Shown here piece after piece: positions 38,139 to 49,654 of a DNA stretch of 64,000 nt (position 1 is the first letter of the stretch; every line of letters starts with the position of its first letter). A program made the position numbers and the translations under genes. This DNA comes from Spinacia oleracea (lineage: Eukaryota > Streptophyta > Magnoliopsida > Caryophyllales > Amaranthaceae), in the NCBI RefSeq assembly GCF_020520425.1, contig NC_079488.1, positions 28,212,247 to 28,276,246 of the forward strand. Direction: 5' to 3'. The notes beneath the pieces were generated by a model. It ran no database searches, was not told the origin of the DNA, and saw only the letters and a list, made by a program, of their open reading frames with translations.

Positions 38139-40274
38139 AATTTTCGATTTTTCGCCCTAAAATTATGAAATTAATATTATTTATTAATTTGTCATTAATT
38201 TTAAATATAAATTTTTAAATTTTATGCGATTCGCTCATATAACTTGCACGCACAAAGCAATGGACGCTACGTGTTACCCTTAAGGGGTGTTGTATAGTGC
38301 GGGCATGTGACGACGAGCAAGGGAGCTCGTCGCCCATGCGGCACGAATGCAATAAGCAAGGCCATGGTGCACGAGCACAAGGCAGCAGCCCTGCCTTGCG
38401 TCGTGGGCTATGAGCAATGGACGAATGGGCATGGGCGAAGGCAAGGCACGGCAGTCGCGTGTGGGCAGCAAGCGAGCTGCGTCACAACGCGCACTGCCTC
38501 GCGCGCAGCGAGCGCAAGCTCGCGTGCCACGAGTGCTGCGCCCAGCGTCGATGCCTCGCGCAGCGAGCGCTGGCTCGCACAAAGCAAGCGCTGGCGAGCG
38601 CGCGCAGCGAGCGCTGGCGAGCGCGCACAGCGAGTGCTGGCGAGCGCGCACAGCGAGCGCTGGCGAGCGCGCGCAGCGAGCGCTAGCTCGCGTGCATCGA
38701 GCGCTGGCGCGCGCGCAGCGAGCACAAGCTTGCGTGGAGCCTTGCGAAGGATAGCAGCAGCAGCTATGCGACGCAGCGCATGGGCTGCGCGCACATGGCC
38801 AGCGATGGCTGTGTGCGTGTGGCCCATGGGCGTGCGATGCGTGAGGTGTTTGCGTTGCGATTAGATCGTTTTGAAATTTTAATTTGAAATTTTCAGTTTA
38901 CGTAATTTTAATTAATTTTAAAATTAATAATTTAAATTATTTTCTTGGATTTTAATTTTGAATATTGTAATTATAATAAATTTTATTTATTCTAATTATT
39001 TTACTAAAATTAAAATCATGAATTAATTTAAATACGACTGAAATTAAATTAAACTTTTTGGATTCAATTATAAATTTATATGAGCTTTAAATTTTAATTA
39101 AATTTGTATGTTTCCGGTTAGACTAGAAATACATTTTTATGTTTAAAATTAGTGAAGCATATGAATTTATTGGTTTAAGTGGGAGCGCTTTTAGTCATAA
39201 ACTCTTGATTAGGTCTACAAATCCTTAAGGTTAAAACAACTTGATTAGAATTAATAAGGACTGAATAATTGGTAGATTATTGGTGCCCTTGATTAATTGC
39301 TGCAAATGTTTACGTGATGCATAATGTGTTTTACTAACCAGCTATGTGGGCCATTCATGATAATGAATGGGTGAATGGTATATATTGTATATGTACTGTT
39401 TTGCAGGTTATGAAGTGACTAGTATGGCCTAAATAGGATAGAAAATATGGTCTGCGTACCATTAATTTGAATGTAATTGGTCTAAAGTACCAAAGTTGTT
39501 TTTCAATTCAAATATGGTCTGCGTACCATCAAATAGTTGTAATTAGTTTTAATTATAGCTTATCCTATTTGAAGAAAATGGTGCCTCCCACGGAGATTTT
39601 CAAGACGGACTTTGAAGTTAAAGCTTCAAGATGAAGTCGGGCCATACTAGATCACATTTATCTTATGCATGTTTTAAGTTATTTATTGCTTTTAAATATG
39701 TCTTAAAATGCATGAGATCAAAAGCTTGATTATGTTGCATGATTAAGGATTTTAGTTCACTTAAAATCTAACCAACATAGTAAGAGCCTTAAGTTCCAAA
39801 CTAAAAAAAAAAATTGAGTTAAAAGGTGCCATGCAAAAATATACACTTGCTTGGATATCCTTTACATCAATCTAGTAATAGTTTTCGCTCAGCGAGGTGT
39901 TACTTATTGGTCCTAAAGGGGCAAGGTACACAAATAATTGTGAGTACATGTTAGTTTCGGTGAAACTCAACGATATAAGTAAGGAGTCCTTTTATGTCGT
40001 GGCAAAATCGATAGGTTTACCTAATAAGTTCTAGACTATTAGCAAAAGGCTTTTGCTTACCTAAGGTGTTTTAGGATTAAGTCGACAAACTGTGCTTAGT
40101 TCTTCAATGATTTTAGGATCTTGGAATCATTTTATTCACACCTGCCGGAACACATAACTTGAATAAAATGCTTAATAAACATTGAATTATGCATGTATGC
40201 TAGAATTTAAGTTTATTAAGAGAAACTGTGAATGGTTATTTATTTGTTTATTCTTTTCAATTGTAGTTTTAAAT
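38139..40274 (+). other. Elt3 leader, second part
   Basis: Continues 27709 after the TAATA duplication. It contains a CpG-rich island at about 38290-38850 with a 23-bp tandem repeat, then AT-rich sequence up to the gag start. No credible gene. Confidence 0.75.
38561..38692. repeat. 23-bp CpG-rich tandem repeat, about 5 copies
   Basis: Unit GCGAGCGCTGGCGAGCGCG plus four bases, regular at 38584, 38607, 38630 and 38653, with partial units at both ends. It occupies the same leader position as the different 64-bp repeat of elt4. Confidence 0.88.
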
Positions 40275-41843
40275 ATGGCAAACAACAATCAAAACATCAT
40301 CATAGGTTCTGAGCTTATGGTCAAGCTGAACCTGGCAAATTTTCTTGAATGGGAAGCTAAGCTAGTTGAAATAGTCAAACTCAATGGACTTGAGTATGTA
40401 CTGTCACATCCCATGCCAAGCTACTATGCCAGAGACATGACCCCTGAGAGATTTTACGCCTGGGATGCGGATCTCAAAAAGGTTATGAGTCTCATGCTGA
40501 ACAATATCCCTGATGATTGGGCTAGAAGGTTTGTAGCCTATGATCCTTTTACGCTCATCAAGAATCTGAGGGATATCTGTCGTGGAAGCACGGAGGACAG
40601 GGACCTGAACGTCCATGAGTTGATTGAATCAATGTCTGGTCTAAAGGTTAGTTCTCCCAACAGGTGTTATAGGATGGAGGTCCAAGAAACACATGTTCAG
40701 CTCCTTCGCACTAAACAGAGGGTAGGCGTCCCACTGAGGTTCCATGTGGATCTTATGCGTTCATACTTTGATCGCCTAAGTCTGCTAGGAACACCAATAA
40801 GAGAAAGGATGGCAGTCTCTATCTTGCTCAATTCACTACACAGTGGGTTTGGTCGCTTCAAGCAACTATACCTAAGTGAACCAAGAGAAGAAACAGTTGC
40901 AGAATTTGTTTACCTTGTCAGAAAGGCTGAAATAATACTGGACTGTGAAGCCAAAGATTTACTCAAGGCTAGAAGGAGACCGTTCAAGAAAGGTGGAAAG
41001 TCCAAGGGCAATGCTAAATCAAAGCAGGACAAGTCCACATTAAGCTGTCTTTATTGTGATGGAATAGGCCATTACAAAAGAGAATGTCCAAAGCTAAAGG
41101 AAGATCAGAAGAACGGAACAGTCGTTCCATCTTCAGGTATTTTCGTTATAGACTGTATACTTGCAAATTCAACTTCTTGGGTATTAGATACAGGTTGTGG
41201 CTCACACTTATGTTCCAATCCACAGGGACTAAGAAGAAGTAGAAAGTTAAGCAAGGGTGAAGTCGACCTACGAGTGGGAAATGGAGCACGGATTGCTGCA
41301 TTAGCTGTAGGAACTTACTATTTGTCGTTGCCCTCCGGGCTAGTTTTGGAACTGGAAGAATGTTTCCATGTTCCAAGTCTTACTAAAAACATCATTTCAG
41401 TTTCTTGCTTAGATGCTAAGGGATTTTCCTTTTTAATAAAAGACAATAGCTGTTCGTTTTATTTTAAAGAGATGTTTTATGGATCTGCTAGATTAGTCAA
41501 TGGACTTTATTTATTAGATCACGACAAACAAGTATATAACATAAATACCAAAAAGGCCAAAAAGGATGATTCAGATCTCACCTATCTGTGGCATTGTCGA
41601 TTAGGCCATATAAACTTGAAACGCTTAGAAAGACTTCAAAAGGAAGGAATTCTAGGACCATTTGACTTAGAGGATTATGGTAAATGCGAATCATGTTTAC
41701 TTGGCAAAATGACAAAGCAACCTTTCTCTAAAGTTGGAGAAAGAGCAAATGAACTATTGGGTTTAATCCATACAGATGTATGTGGACCAATGAGTACAAA
41801 TGCTAGATCGAGGTGGTTTCAGCTACTTTATCACTTTCACTGA
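40275..41843 (+). pseudogene. Elt3 gag, protease and start of integrase (ORF broken by a frameshift)
   Basis: First part of the Ty1/copia polyprotein that packages element RNA and processes itself in cytoplasmic particles. I start it at the ATG of MANNNQNII (40275); the frame is open upstream to 40182, but that extension is hydrophobic and lies in leader sequence. In order: a gag domain (about residues 1-230); a basic linker; the zinc knuckle CLYCDGIGHYKREC (C-x2-C-x4-H-x4-C); the aspartic protease site VLDTGCGSHL; the pre-integrase zinc region (LWHCRLGHINLKRL…CESCLLGK); and the integrase start (LIHTDVCGPM, first catalytic Asp). The frame is lost around 41806-41815 and the ORF ends at 41843 after a short nonsense tail. 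The rest continues one base over in the next entry. Confidence 0.92.
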
Positions 41844-42735
41844 TGACTTCAGTAGATATGGTTATGTCTACCTAATGAAGCATAAGTCTGAATCCTTTGA
41901 CAAATTCAAGGAATTTCAGAGTGAAGTAGAGAATCAATTAGGCAAGAAGATTAAGGCACTGCGGTCTGATAGAGGCGGTGAATATCTGAGCTATGAATTT
42001 GATGACCATCTGAAAGAATGTGGAATTCTATCAGAATTGACTCCTCCTGGAACACCACAATGGAACGGTGTGTCGGAACGGAGGAACAGCACCTTGCTAG
42101 ACATGGTCAGGTCAATGATGGGTCAGGCCAAACTTCCATCAGAATTTTGGGGACATGCACTAAATACAGCTGCACTCACTATAAATAGAGCTCCGTCTAA
42201 AGCTATCGAAAAGACTCCATACGAATTATGGTTTGGAAAGCCTCCAAATGTGTCTTTTCTTAAGATTTGGGGATGTGAAGTATACGTCAAACGATTGATT
42301 TCAGACAAACTTCATCCAAAATCTGACAAATGTATCCTTGTGGGCTATCCAAAGGAAACAAAGGGGTATTACTTCTACAATACATCTGAGAACAAGGTGT
42401 TTCTTGCTCGAGATGGTGTCTTTTTGGAGAAAGATCACATTTCCAAAATGACAAGTGGGAGAAAAGTAGACCTCGAAGAAATTCGAGTCGAACAACAAAC
42501 TCTAGAGAATGCTCAAGATGACATTCAGGATGAAACTCAGAGATCTTTAGAAGAATCTGGTGAGAATCATGGTCAATCTAGAAATGTTACCCCGCGTAGA
42601 TCGCAAAGATATAGATCTCAACCGGAAAGGTACTTAGGTATTTTGACGAACGAGAGCTATGACGTTCTATTACTTGAAAGTGATGAACCTGCGACTTACA
42701 AACAAGCTATGACGAGCCCTAGCTCCATGCAATAG
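41816..42735 (+). pseudogene. Elt3 integrase core and C-terminal region (ends at an in-frame stop)
   Basis: Continues the integrase in the +1 frame. GGFSYFITFTDDFSRYGYVY carries the second-strand core, LRSDRGGEY the second catalytic Asp, and PPGTPQWNGVSERRN the catalytic Glu region. GYPKETKGYYFYN is the usual copia integrase C-terminal motif. The linker before reverse transcriptase is acidic, then basic (PRRSQRYRSQPERY). A TAG at 42733-42735 interrupts the frame; reverse transcriptase follows directly in the same frame. Integrase inserts element DNA into chromosomes. Confidence 0.92.
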
Positions 42736-44265
42736 CAAGAAGCCATGCAATCTGAATTAGACTCCATGTCTGAAAACCAAGTATGGGATTTGGTCGATTT
42801 GCCAGATGGCTACCAAGCCATTGGAAGCAAATGGGTTTTCAAACTGAAAAAGGACAAAGATGGGAAACTTGAAGTTTTCAAAGCTAGATTGGTTGCAAAA
42901 GGTTACAGGCAAGTCCACGGTGTGGATTACGATGAAACCTTTTCACCAGTTGCAATGCTAAAGTCTATTCGGATAATGTTAGCAATCGCTGCATATTACG
43001 ATTACGAAATATGGCAGATGGATGTCAAAACTGCTTTCTTAAACGGCATTTTAACAGAAACTGTGTTTATGACACAGCCTGAAGTTTTTGAGGATCCAAA
43101 GAATGCTAAAAAGGTATGCAAGCTAAAGAAGTCAATCTACGGATTGAAGCAGGCATCCAGGAGCTGGAATATACGTTTTGATGAAGCAGTCAGTGACTTT
43201 GGTTTCATCAAGAACGCAGACGAATCTTGTGTATACAAGAAGGTCAGTGGGAGCAAAATTGCTTTCCTAGTATTATATGTCGACGACATATTACTTATCG
43301 GAAATGACATTCCTATGTTGAACTCTGTCAAGATTTGGCCTGGGAAATGTTTTTCGATGAAAGATCTAGGAGAAGCACAGTACATATTGGGCATCAAGAT
43401 TTACAGAGATAGATCTAAAAGGATGATTGGACTTAGTCAAAGCACTTATATCAATAAGGTGCTTGATAGGTTCAAGATGGCGGACTCCAAGAGAGGCTAC
43501 CTACGCATGTCTCATGGAATGACTCTAAGCAAGAATCAGTGCCCAAAAACACTTAATGAGCGTAGACGAATGAATGGGATTCCATATGCATCATTGATTG
43601 GTTCAATAATGTATGCTATGATATGTACACGCCCGGATGTTGCGTACGCACTCAGTGCTACGAGCAGATACCAGTCAGACCCAGGAGAGGCGCATTGGAC
43701 TGCTGCCAAGAATATTCTGAAGTACCTGAAAAGGCACAAAGATGACTTCCTGGTCTATGGTGGAGATGATGAATTAATTGTTAAAGGCTATACGGACGTA
43801 AGTTTCCAAACCGACAAAGTTGATTTTAGATCACAGTCTGGGTTTGTCTTCTGCCTCAACGGAGGAGCAGTAAGCTGGAAAAGTGCTAAGCAAAGCACCA
43901 TTGCGGATTCTACAACTGAAGCGGAGTACATTGCTGCACATGAAGCAGCAAAGGAAGCTATATGGCTAAGGAAGTTTATAGGTGAACTTGGTGTAGTCCC
44001 CTCCATTAAAGGACCAATAGCCCTGTATTGTGATAATAACGGAGCTATTGCACAGGCAAAGGAGCCTAGACACCACCAGAGAGTCAAGCATGTACTTCGT
44101 AGATTTCACCTTCTACGAGAGTTCGTTGAAAGAAAAGAAGTCGGGATAAGAAAAAGTGGAACTGATGACAACATATCAGATCCATTGACTAAACCTCTGC
44201 CGCAGGCGAAGCACAACTCGCACACTGCAGCTATGGGAATCAAGCATATTGGAGAATGGCTTTGA
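42736..44265 (+). pseudogene. Elt3 reverse transcriptase and RNase H
   Basis: Open from the stop at 42735 to the tga at 44263-44265; the first ATG is 42745. Reverse transcriptase motifs: WVFKLKKDKDG, KARLVAKGYRQVHGVDYDET, WQMDVKTAFLNG (first catalytic Asp), KKSIYGLKQASRSW, and LVLYVDDILLIGND with the YVDD active site. RNase H motifs: KGYTDVSF (Asp), STIADSTTEAEYIAAHEAAK (Glu) and ALYCDNNGAI (Asp). It ends near SDPLTKPLPQAKH and HIGEWL, as copia proteins do. This third is intact, so the whole gag-pol has just one frame change and one stop, and could still be transcribed. It is the only near-complete copia coding region in the window. Confidence 0.93.
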
Positions 44266-45117
44266 TGACCCTGTTTAATGTTTTAAAGTTTTAGAGTTTA
44301 AATCTTTGTAAAACATTATTGGTTAATCATTCACAATAAATGAAAAGAATTCATTTTTCCATTTAATTTGTGGTTTATTAAATGATGAGTCCCTTCAATT
44401 TGACAATATATTCAAGATAGACTGTCAGGACCAGTCCTGTGACTAAGAAATGTCTATCAAGTGAACTTGAACGTCAAAGGTTGAAAATGGTCCCTAGTCG
44501 GAGTTTTCTATAAAATTGGACGCATAGAAAACGTTAGACGATTAGAATGCAAGATGACTAGTAGTTATGTTTCTTGAACTATGTGGACATGGCAATGTCA
44601 TAATCATTTGCATAGATACTTACTTTGTGAAGACTAGTATCGGACAAGACCTATGAAACTTTACTGTAAGAGATGAAAATCTGTCATAAGTAAATTTCAT
44701 TAAAATTATTAGACACTAAATCCTCAATACCTGAGTGATTTGAGATTACTTGTTTGAGAACTGGTTACTTTGACGTTGACCAACCGTCGCACCGTAAAAG
44801 GAGGCTATAAAGGCAACGCTCAGGTAATCACCTATCAAACGAAGTCTAATCTCAAGATCGCAAGATTGGGATTGTCCTCCCATAAATCGGGATGAGATGC
44901 TTAAAAGTTGTACAAGGCCACTCGGAGAGCTAGAAACTGTGAAATGCATGGCCGTGCTCGGATGAATCATAGGCTATGATTATCTGTTTATTTGATCAGT
45001 TGAACTCTGAAACTGAGAAACACCTCTGGACATAATAAGGATGACAACTCTTACCTTATGTTCAAGAGCAAGCATCAAGCGACAAAGGAATTAGGAAATG
45101 CACACTTGTCCCTAAGG
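44266..45117 (+). other. Elt3 3' untranslated region
   Basis: Non-coding and closely similar to the corresponding part of elt4 (35990-36737) and elt5 (59179-59920, minus). An antisense 74-residue ORF (44746-44970) is shared by all three only because the DNA is shared. Confidence 0.7.
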
Positions 45118-45130
45118 ACAAGTGGAAGAC
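45118..45130 (+). other. Elt3 polypurine tract
   Basis: ACAAGTGGAAGAC next to the 3' LTR. It has one base change from the elt4 tract. Confidence 0.75.
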
Positions 45131-46527
45131 TGAAGGAAATAATGCCCTTGGTCCAAGTATGCATTCAATGTTAAGTCTAATAAATGCGGTTCAGTATTAA
45201 TTAACAAGTTAATAATTCAGTGAGATCAAGTGAGCTGAATGCCTAGCTAGAGGCCGCTTCAGTTCAAGTGGAATTAATGATATTAATCCACAGCTTACTC
45301 TTGACTGAACCCGTAGGGTCACACAAATAGTACGTAAATGGATCAAGTATTTAATGGCATTAAATACTCCATCTATGGATATTCGGAATTGACGGATCTT
45401 GGTTTCAGTGGGAGCTGAGATCGTCACAGGCAAGAAAAGAATACTCCGGAAACGATGATATTGCCGGAAACGGAAATATGGATCGTATCGGAAATATAAA
45501 TATTATCCAAGACGTAGATGTTGCCGGAAACGGAAACATGGTACGTATCGGAAAATATTATCGGAAATGGAAATATTGCCGGAATCGGAAATATTGCCGG
45601 AAACGGAAATATTGTCAGAATCGGAAATATTATCGGAATCGGAAAATAATTCCGGAAACGGAAATATTAAATATTTGTTCGAAACGGAAATTAATTCCGG
45701 AATCGGAAATATTAAATATTGTTCGTATCGGAAATGAATTCCGGAATCGAGAATTTAATCGGAAGCGTATCGTACGAATTAGCATCGGACGAGGCCTGCC
45801 AGACGAAGGCCCAGCACGAAGGCGGGCCATCGCCCAGCAAGCCAAGCGCAACAACCACACGCCCAGCATACGACCAGGCCCAGCGCAAAAGCCAGGCCCA
45901 GCCGTAGCTTGGGCGCGCGCGCGGACAAGGCTGCGACAGTGGGCCTTGCGCTGTGCGCTCGGCGTGGGCCGCAAGGCCTGCGTGCGGGCGTGCGGTGCTT
46001 GTGCGCCACTCGTGTGTGTTACTCGGAATCCTAAGGCTACCGGGATTCGTAATATGATTAAATCTAATCCTAATAGATAAACTTTGTTTAATTAGAATCC
46101 TAGTAGGGTTATAATTAAATAGATTTGTATTCTAATAGGATTATAATTCCTTTCCATAAACTCTATAAATAAGTGCCTAGGGTCACATATTTACAACGAG
46201 TTTTCAAGTATTAAAAGTGAGTTTTTGAGAGAAAAATTCAGTCACACATCTTGCCTAAAAGTGCCGAAAATTAATAGTACCTTCAGGGCGATTCTAGTTG
46301 GTCAATCTTAAGGCGGATCCGGACGTGCTGTGGACTATCTACGGAGGGACGACACTTGGAGTCCTAAAGACTTGTTCTTGTTCGGTTCGGGCGCAGCTAG
46401 GGAAGGCACGCAACAAAGAGTATGCATCTAAACTATGCTAAATGATTATGTGTAAATAATATGTATTCCTGGCTTAATGGTTGTTTCCGCATGATTTATG
46501 AATTGTCATATGTATCATAACCTAACA
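45131..46527 (+). repeat. Elt3 3' LTR
   Basis: 1397 bp. It differs from the 5' LTR by about ten substitutions and an 8-bp tandem duplication near 45988 (gcgtgcgggcgtgcgg). TATAAATA box at 46164-46171. Confidence 0.95.
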
Positions 46528-47702
46528 CCAAAATATATGAACTATTTTTAGAACGCCTAGACAATAGAATTCAAAGCTAAAGAAAGGTTTTATGACTTTA
46601 TTATTTCACATAAATTTGAGTGAATATAGGTTTATTTACTGAATGTGATATAAGTTTGAATCTGTTTGGCTAGTTCAAAGATTAAGAAGTATAAATCCCA
46701 CTTGACAAAAAAATCATAAAGATCTAGGTTAGATCATGTTGATAATTACTTAAGTCAAGAATGATCATCAATGATTGTGTGTAGTAAAATTCACGATCTA
46801 GCTCCATAAGATATGGCATATCTAAGTTGGAATAATCGAAGTCGATTAGTACTTGATTCGATCAATGATGCATCATAAAGACTTTTCCTATAATTTCTAA
46901 AACAAAAAGCTCAACTACCACCAAACTAAACCAAATTCGTCAAAGCTATTGAAAAGTAATTTCAAAATATCTTTTCATAAACATATATCTAAAGAGTTGC
47001 TAAACTCAGTGGGAGCTTAGTGTTTGTTATTTAACAAAATAAGGCCCATAGATATATGCTTCATTGTGATTTATTCAAATGAGACACAAGGGTATTGTTT
47101 CTACCACGAATTTTTGAGAACATAATGTTTGTTTGCTCGAAATAATTTCCTTTCGGAGATTCGTTTCCAAAATGACAAGTGGAAGAAAATAGACCTCGAA
47201 AGTCTTCGAGGTGAACAACAAACATAAACGAACATTCCGGAGGCTTTTCGAAGTGCTTCGGAAAATCCGAACTTATTCTTTAAGGACTTTAGAAGTGGCT
47301 TTAAAGAATAGACATCTCTTAGAAGACTTTACAAATGCTTCAAGGAGAACAGAATATTCAAAGGACTATCAAAGTTCCTGTTGATATTCTATTGTTTGAT
47401 GTTCTATACCCAAGTAGACATAGGTTTAAGTCACTGAAACTATGAGATTCTTCTATTAGATAGTGAAGAAACATAAAGTTCAGGTCAATGAAACTATGAG
47501 ATTCTTCTATTAAATAGTGAAGAAACCTACAACTTACAGTCAAACTATTATCATGTAGATTAATGAGTTTGTGAACTTGTAAGAAAGCTATGACGAAACC
47601 TAGATTCCCTAAAATGGTTAGAGGCCATATATAGACTCAATGTTTTAAATGGTTAGAGGCCATAAAACATACTCAATGTTTTGATGACAAAATTAAAATT
47701 TA
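46528..47702 (+). pseudogene. Elt2 internal relic, part 2
   Basis: Resumes elt2 after the CCAAA duplication and is colinear with 33040-34195 of elt4. It includes the integrase-end remnant near 47165-47210. No coding frame. Similarity to family A ends near 47702. Confidence 0.7.
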
Positions 47703-49640
47703 GAATTGGTAAAATTTAGAACATACTGGGTTAAAGATCTATTGGATAGGATCAAAAGCGTTGTTTGGATTCTGTAAAAGTAATTACTAAATCAAACACA
47801 GTGGAGAGACTCAAAAGAGACTCTCAACCCATATGAGTAAGTCTAAGTTATGAATGCTTTAACTAAGTATAAATCTAGGTTGTTATCACTAAAGTTAAGC
47901 ATGAAGGACCTTGAAGAGGTGCCTTCACCTTATATCACATGGAAATGCCAAGATTTTAGCAAGATTCAGTATCTCTTGAAACAGAATAAAGCTAAAAGTT
48001 ACATGGATAGATTTTAAAAATGCGAATGGTTTTTGCATTACAATCAATCATGTATGATGTGATATATAGATCGCCAAGAAAACTCGTGAACATTGGATCG
48101 TGACGAGTTTATACCAATCTCTATTTGATCTGGATCAAAGATCATTGGAACAGTATCAAGAACATCCAATACATTTGGAGATGTATAGGATGAGTACTTG
48201 ATAAGAGGAAGTGAAGATAACTAAAGTTTTGATGCTACATGCATTTGCCTAAGCAAAAGTTGAATCTTGTTGTTAGGCAAACAAACACGGGAAATTAGGC
48301 GTCGTGATTAAAAGGTGGTTACATAGGTTCTAAACCATATGTGATGCATGGGAAACTGAATCAATTATTAGTTTCCAAGTTCTCAGTTGAAAGATGTATC
48401 TCCCACATCTCTGTGAACTAGTTGGAGCATTCCAAAAGGGAAGCATCATTTGAAATTCTACATAATTCAAATGAATTCATTGTTTCCTAAGAAGCAATAA
48501 AAGGGAATTGTTTTTAGTGGGAGTTCTTCAATGAACTCAGGTTGATCACAAGTCTGCTACCTGAATGATTTTCTATTTTTGATATGATTATCATTCTAAA
48601 CAGCAATGAAAGACTAGATCATTCTAGAAACATATTCAAAGAACTTTTCATCTTACGTCGAAAGGCTTTCGATAGAAAAGATGCTAAGAATAGCAAAGTA
48701 TGATAAACTAAACCTCTGCATTGAATGATACACAACATTCATATGCAGATATGGAATCAAGTTTGAGTTCCATGAATGTTTAAAGTATTGGGTGAAAGGC
48801 CTATATCTGTAAAACATTTAATGCTTGATTTTGGGTTAGAGGCCCACAATTTGGTAAGCATTTGGTTTAAACATTTATCATTTATGAAATTATATTTCAT
48901 AGTTCATTTAATCTTGGTTTAGTATTAAATGATAAGTCCATGTGATTCAAATCATTCAAATGGGATGTCAAGATGGATTCTTTGACAAAGAAATACCCAT
49001 AAGTGAACTTGAATATTGAAGTCACAAAAGGATCCCTAATCCAGGTCATTGAAAGGTGGACGACCAATGACTAATGAAGATTAGATTGCAAGTAGATTAC
49101 TTAGTTCTGTTTCTTGAACTAGAGTGACTGGATGTCAGAATCTTTTGCATAGATACTTATTGGATCTTGTATCGGATTGACCATGAGAACACTTTAAGAG
49201 ATTAAAGTCATGTCATAGGTAGTTCTCATTAATGGTGATTAGAAACCGTTCCTCAGAACATGAGAGATTATGTCTGCTCGTTTGAGAATTAGTTCTCTTT
49301 GATACTAGCTAAACGTCGCAAAGTAAAAGGAGGATATAAAAGCAGTTATTGGGCGTACAATGAATCAAAGTTAGTGTTCATAGATTGCAAGAATGGATTG
49401 TCCTCCTATCTTTGATATGATATGGTGTTGTTGTGTAACAAGGCCTCTCGGAGAGTTAGATACTGTAAAATGCATGGCCGTGCTCAGAATGGTAAGGCTT
49501 AACCTTCTGCAAAAGTTTGACAGTTGAACTCTGTAATCCGAGAAACACTTCTGGACCTAATAAGGACGGCTTGGATCTTACCTTATGTTCAGTAAGTAAC
49601 ACTAAGTGACAAAGGAATGTGGATGCACACTTGTGTGAAT
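47703..49640 (+). pseudogene. Elt1 internal 3' part (family B relic)
   Basis: Same general order as the end of elt4 (34780-36737) but strongly diverged throughout, and it leads into the family B 3' LTR. It is a decayed RNase H and 3' untranslated region without useful frames. The change in divergence at about 47702 marks the recombination or deletion joint with elt2. Confidence 0.65.
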
Positions 49641-49654
49641 GACAAGTGGGAGAT
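49641..49654 (+). other. Elt1 polypurine tract
   Basis: GACAAGTGGGAGAT next to the 3' LTR. Confidence 0.7.

Larger units (their letters stand above)
25686..46527 (+). mobile_element. Elt3: copia family A retrotransposon with near-complete gag-pol, carries elt4
   Basis: LTRs at 25686-27074 and 45131-46527 are flanked by the 5-bp target duplication CCAAA (25681-25685 and 46528-46532). Internal parts are 27075-27709 and 38139-45130. By eye the two LTRs differ by about ten substitutions and one 8-bp tandem duplication near 45988, which accounts for the whole length difference (1389 against 1397 bp). It has a primer-binding site, leader, gag-pol and polypurine tract. Elt4 entered its leader. Confidence 0.95.
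15090..47702 (+). mobile_element. Elt2: copia family A retrotransposon, 3' end lost, carries CACTA2 and elt3
   Basis: A 5' LTR (15090-16490), primer-binding site and leader start it. Its body runs 16491-25685, with CACTA2 inside, and resumes at 46528 after elt3. The joined flanks read straight through in the same order as the uninterrupted relative around 33020-33060 in elt4. Similarity to family A continues to about 47702 and then switches to family B sequence, so the rest of its body and its 3' LTR are gone. It contains no coding gag-pol. Confidence 0.8.

Noticed and set aside
38561..38692. CRISPR-like array
   Set aside because: Units are adjacent 23-bp tandem copies without unique spacers, inside a plant retrotransposon leader.
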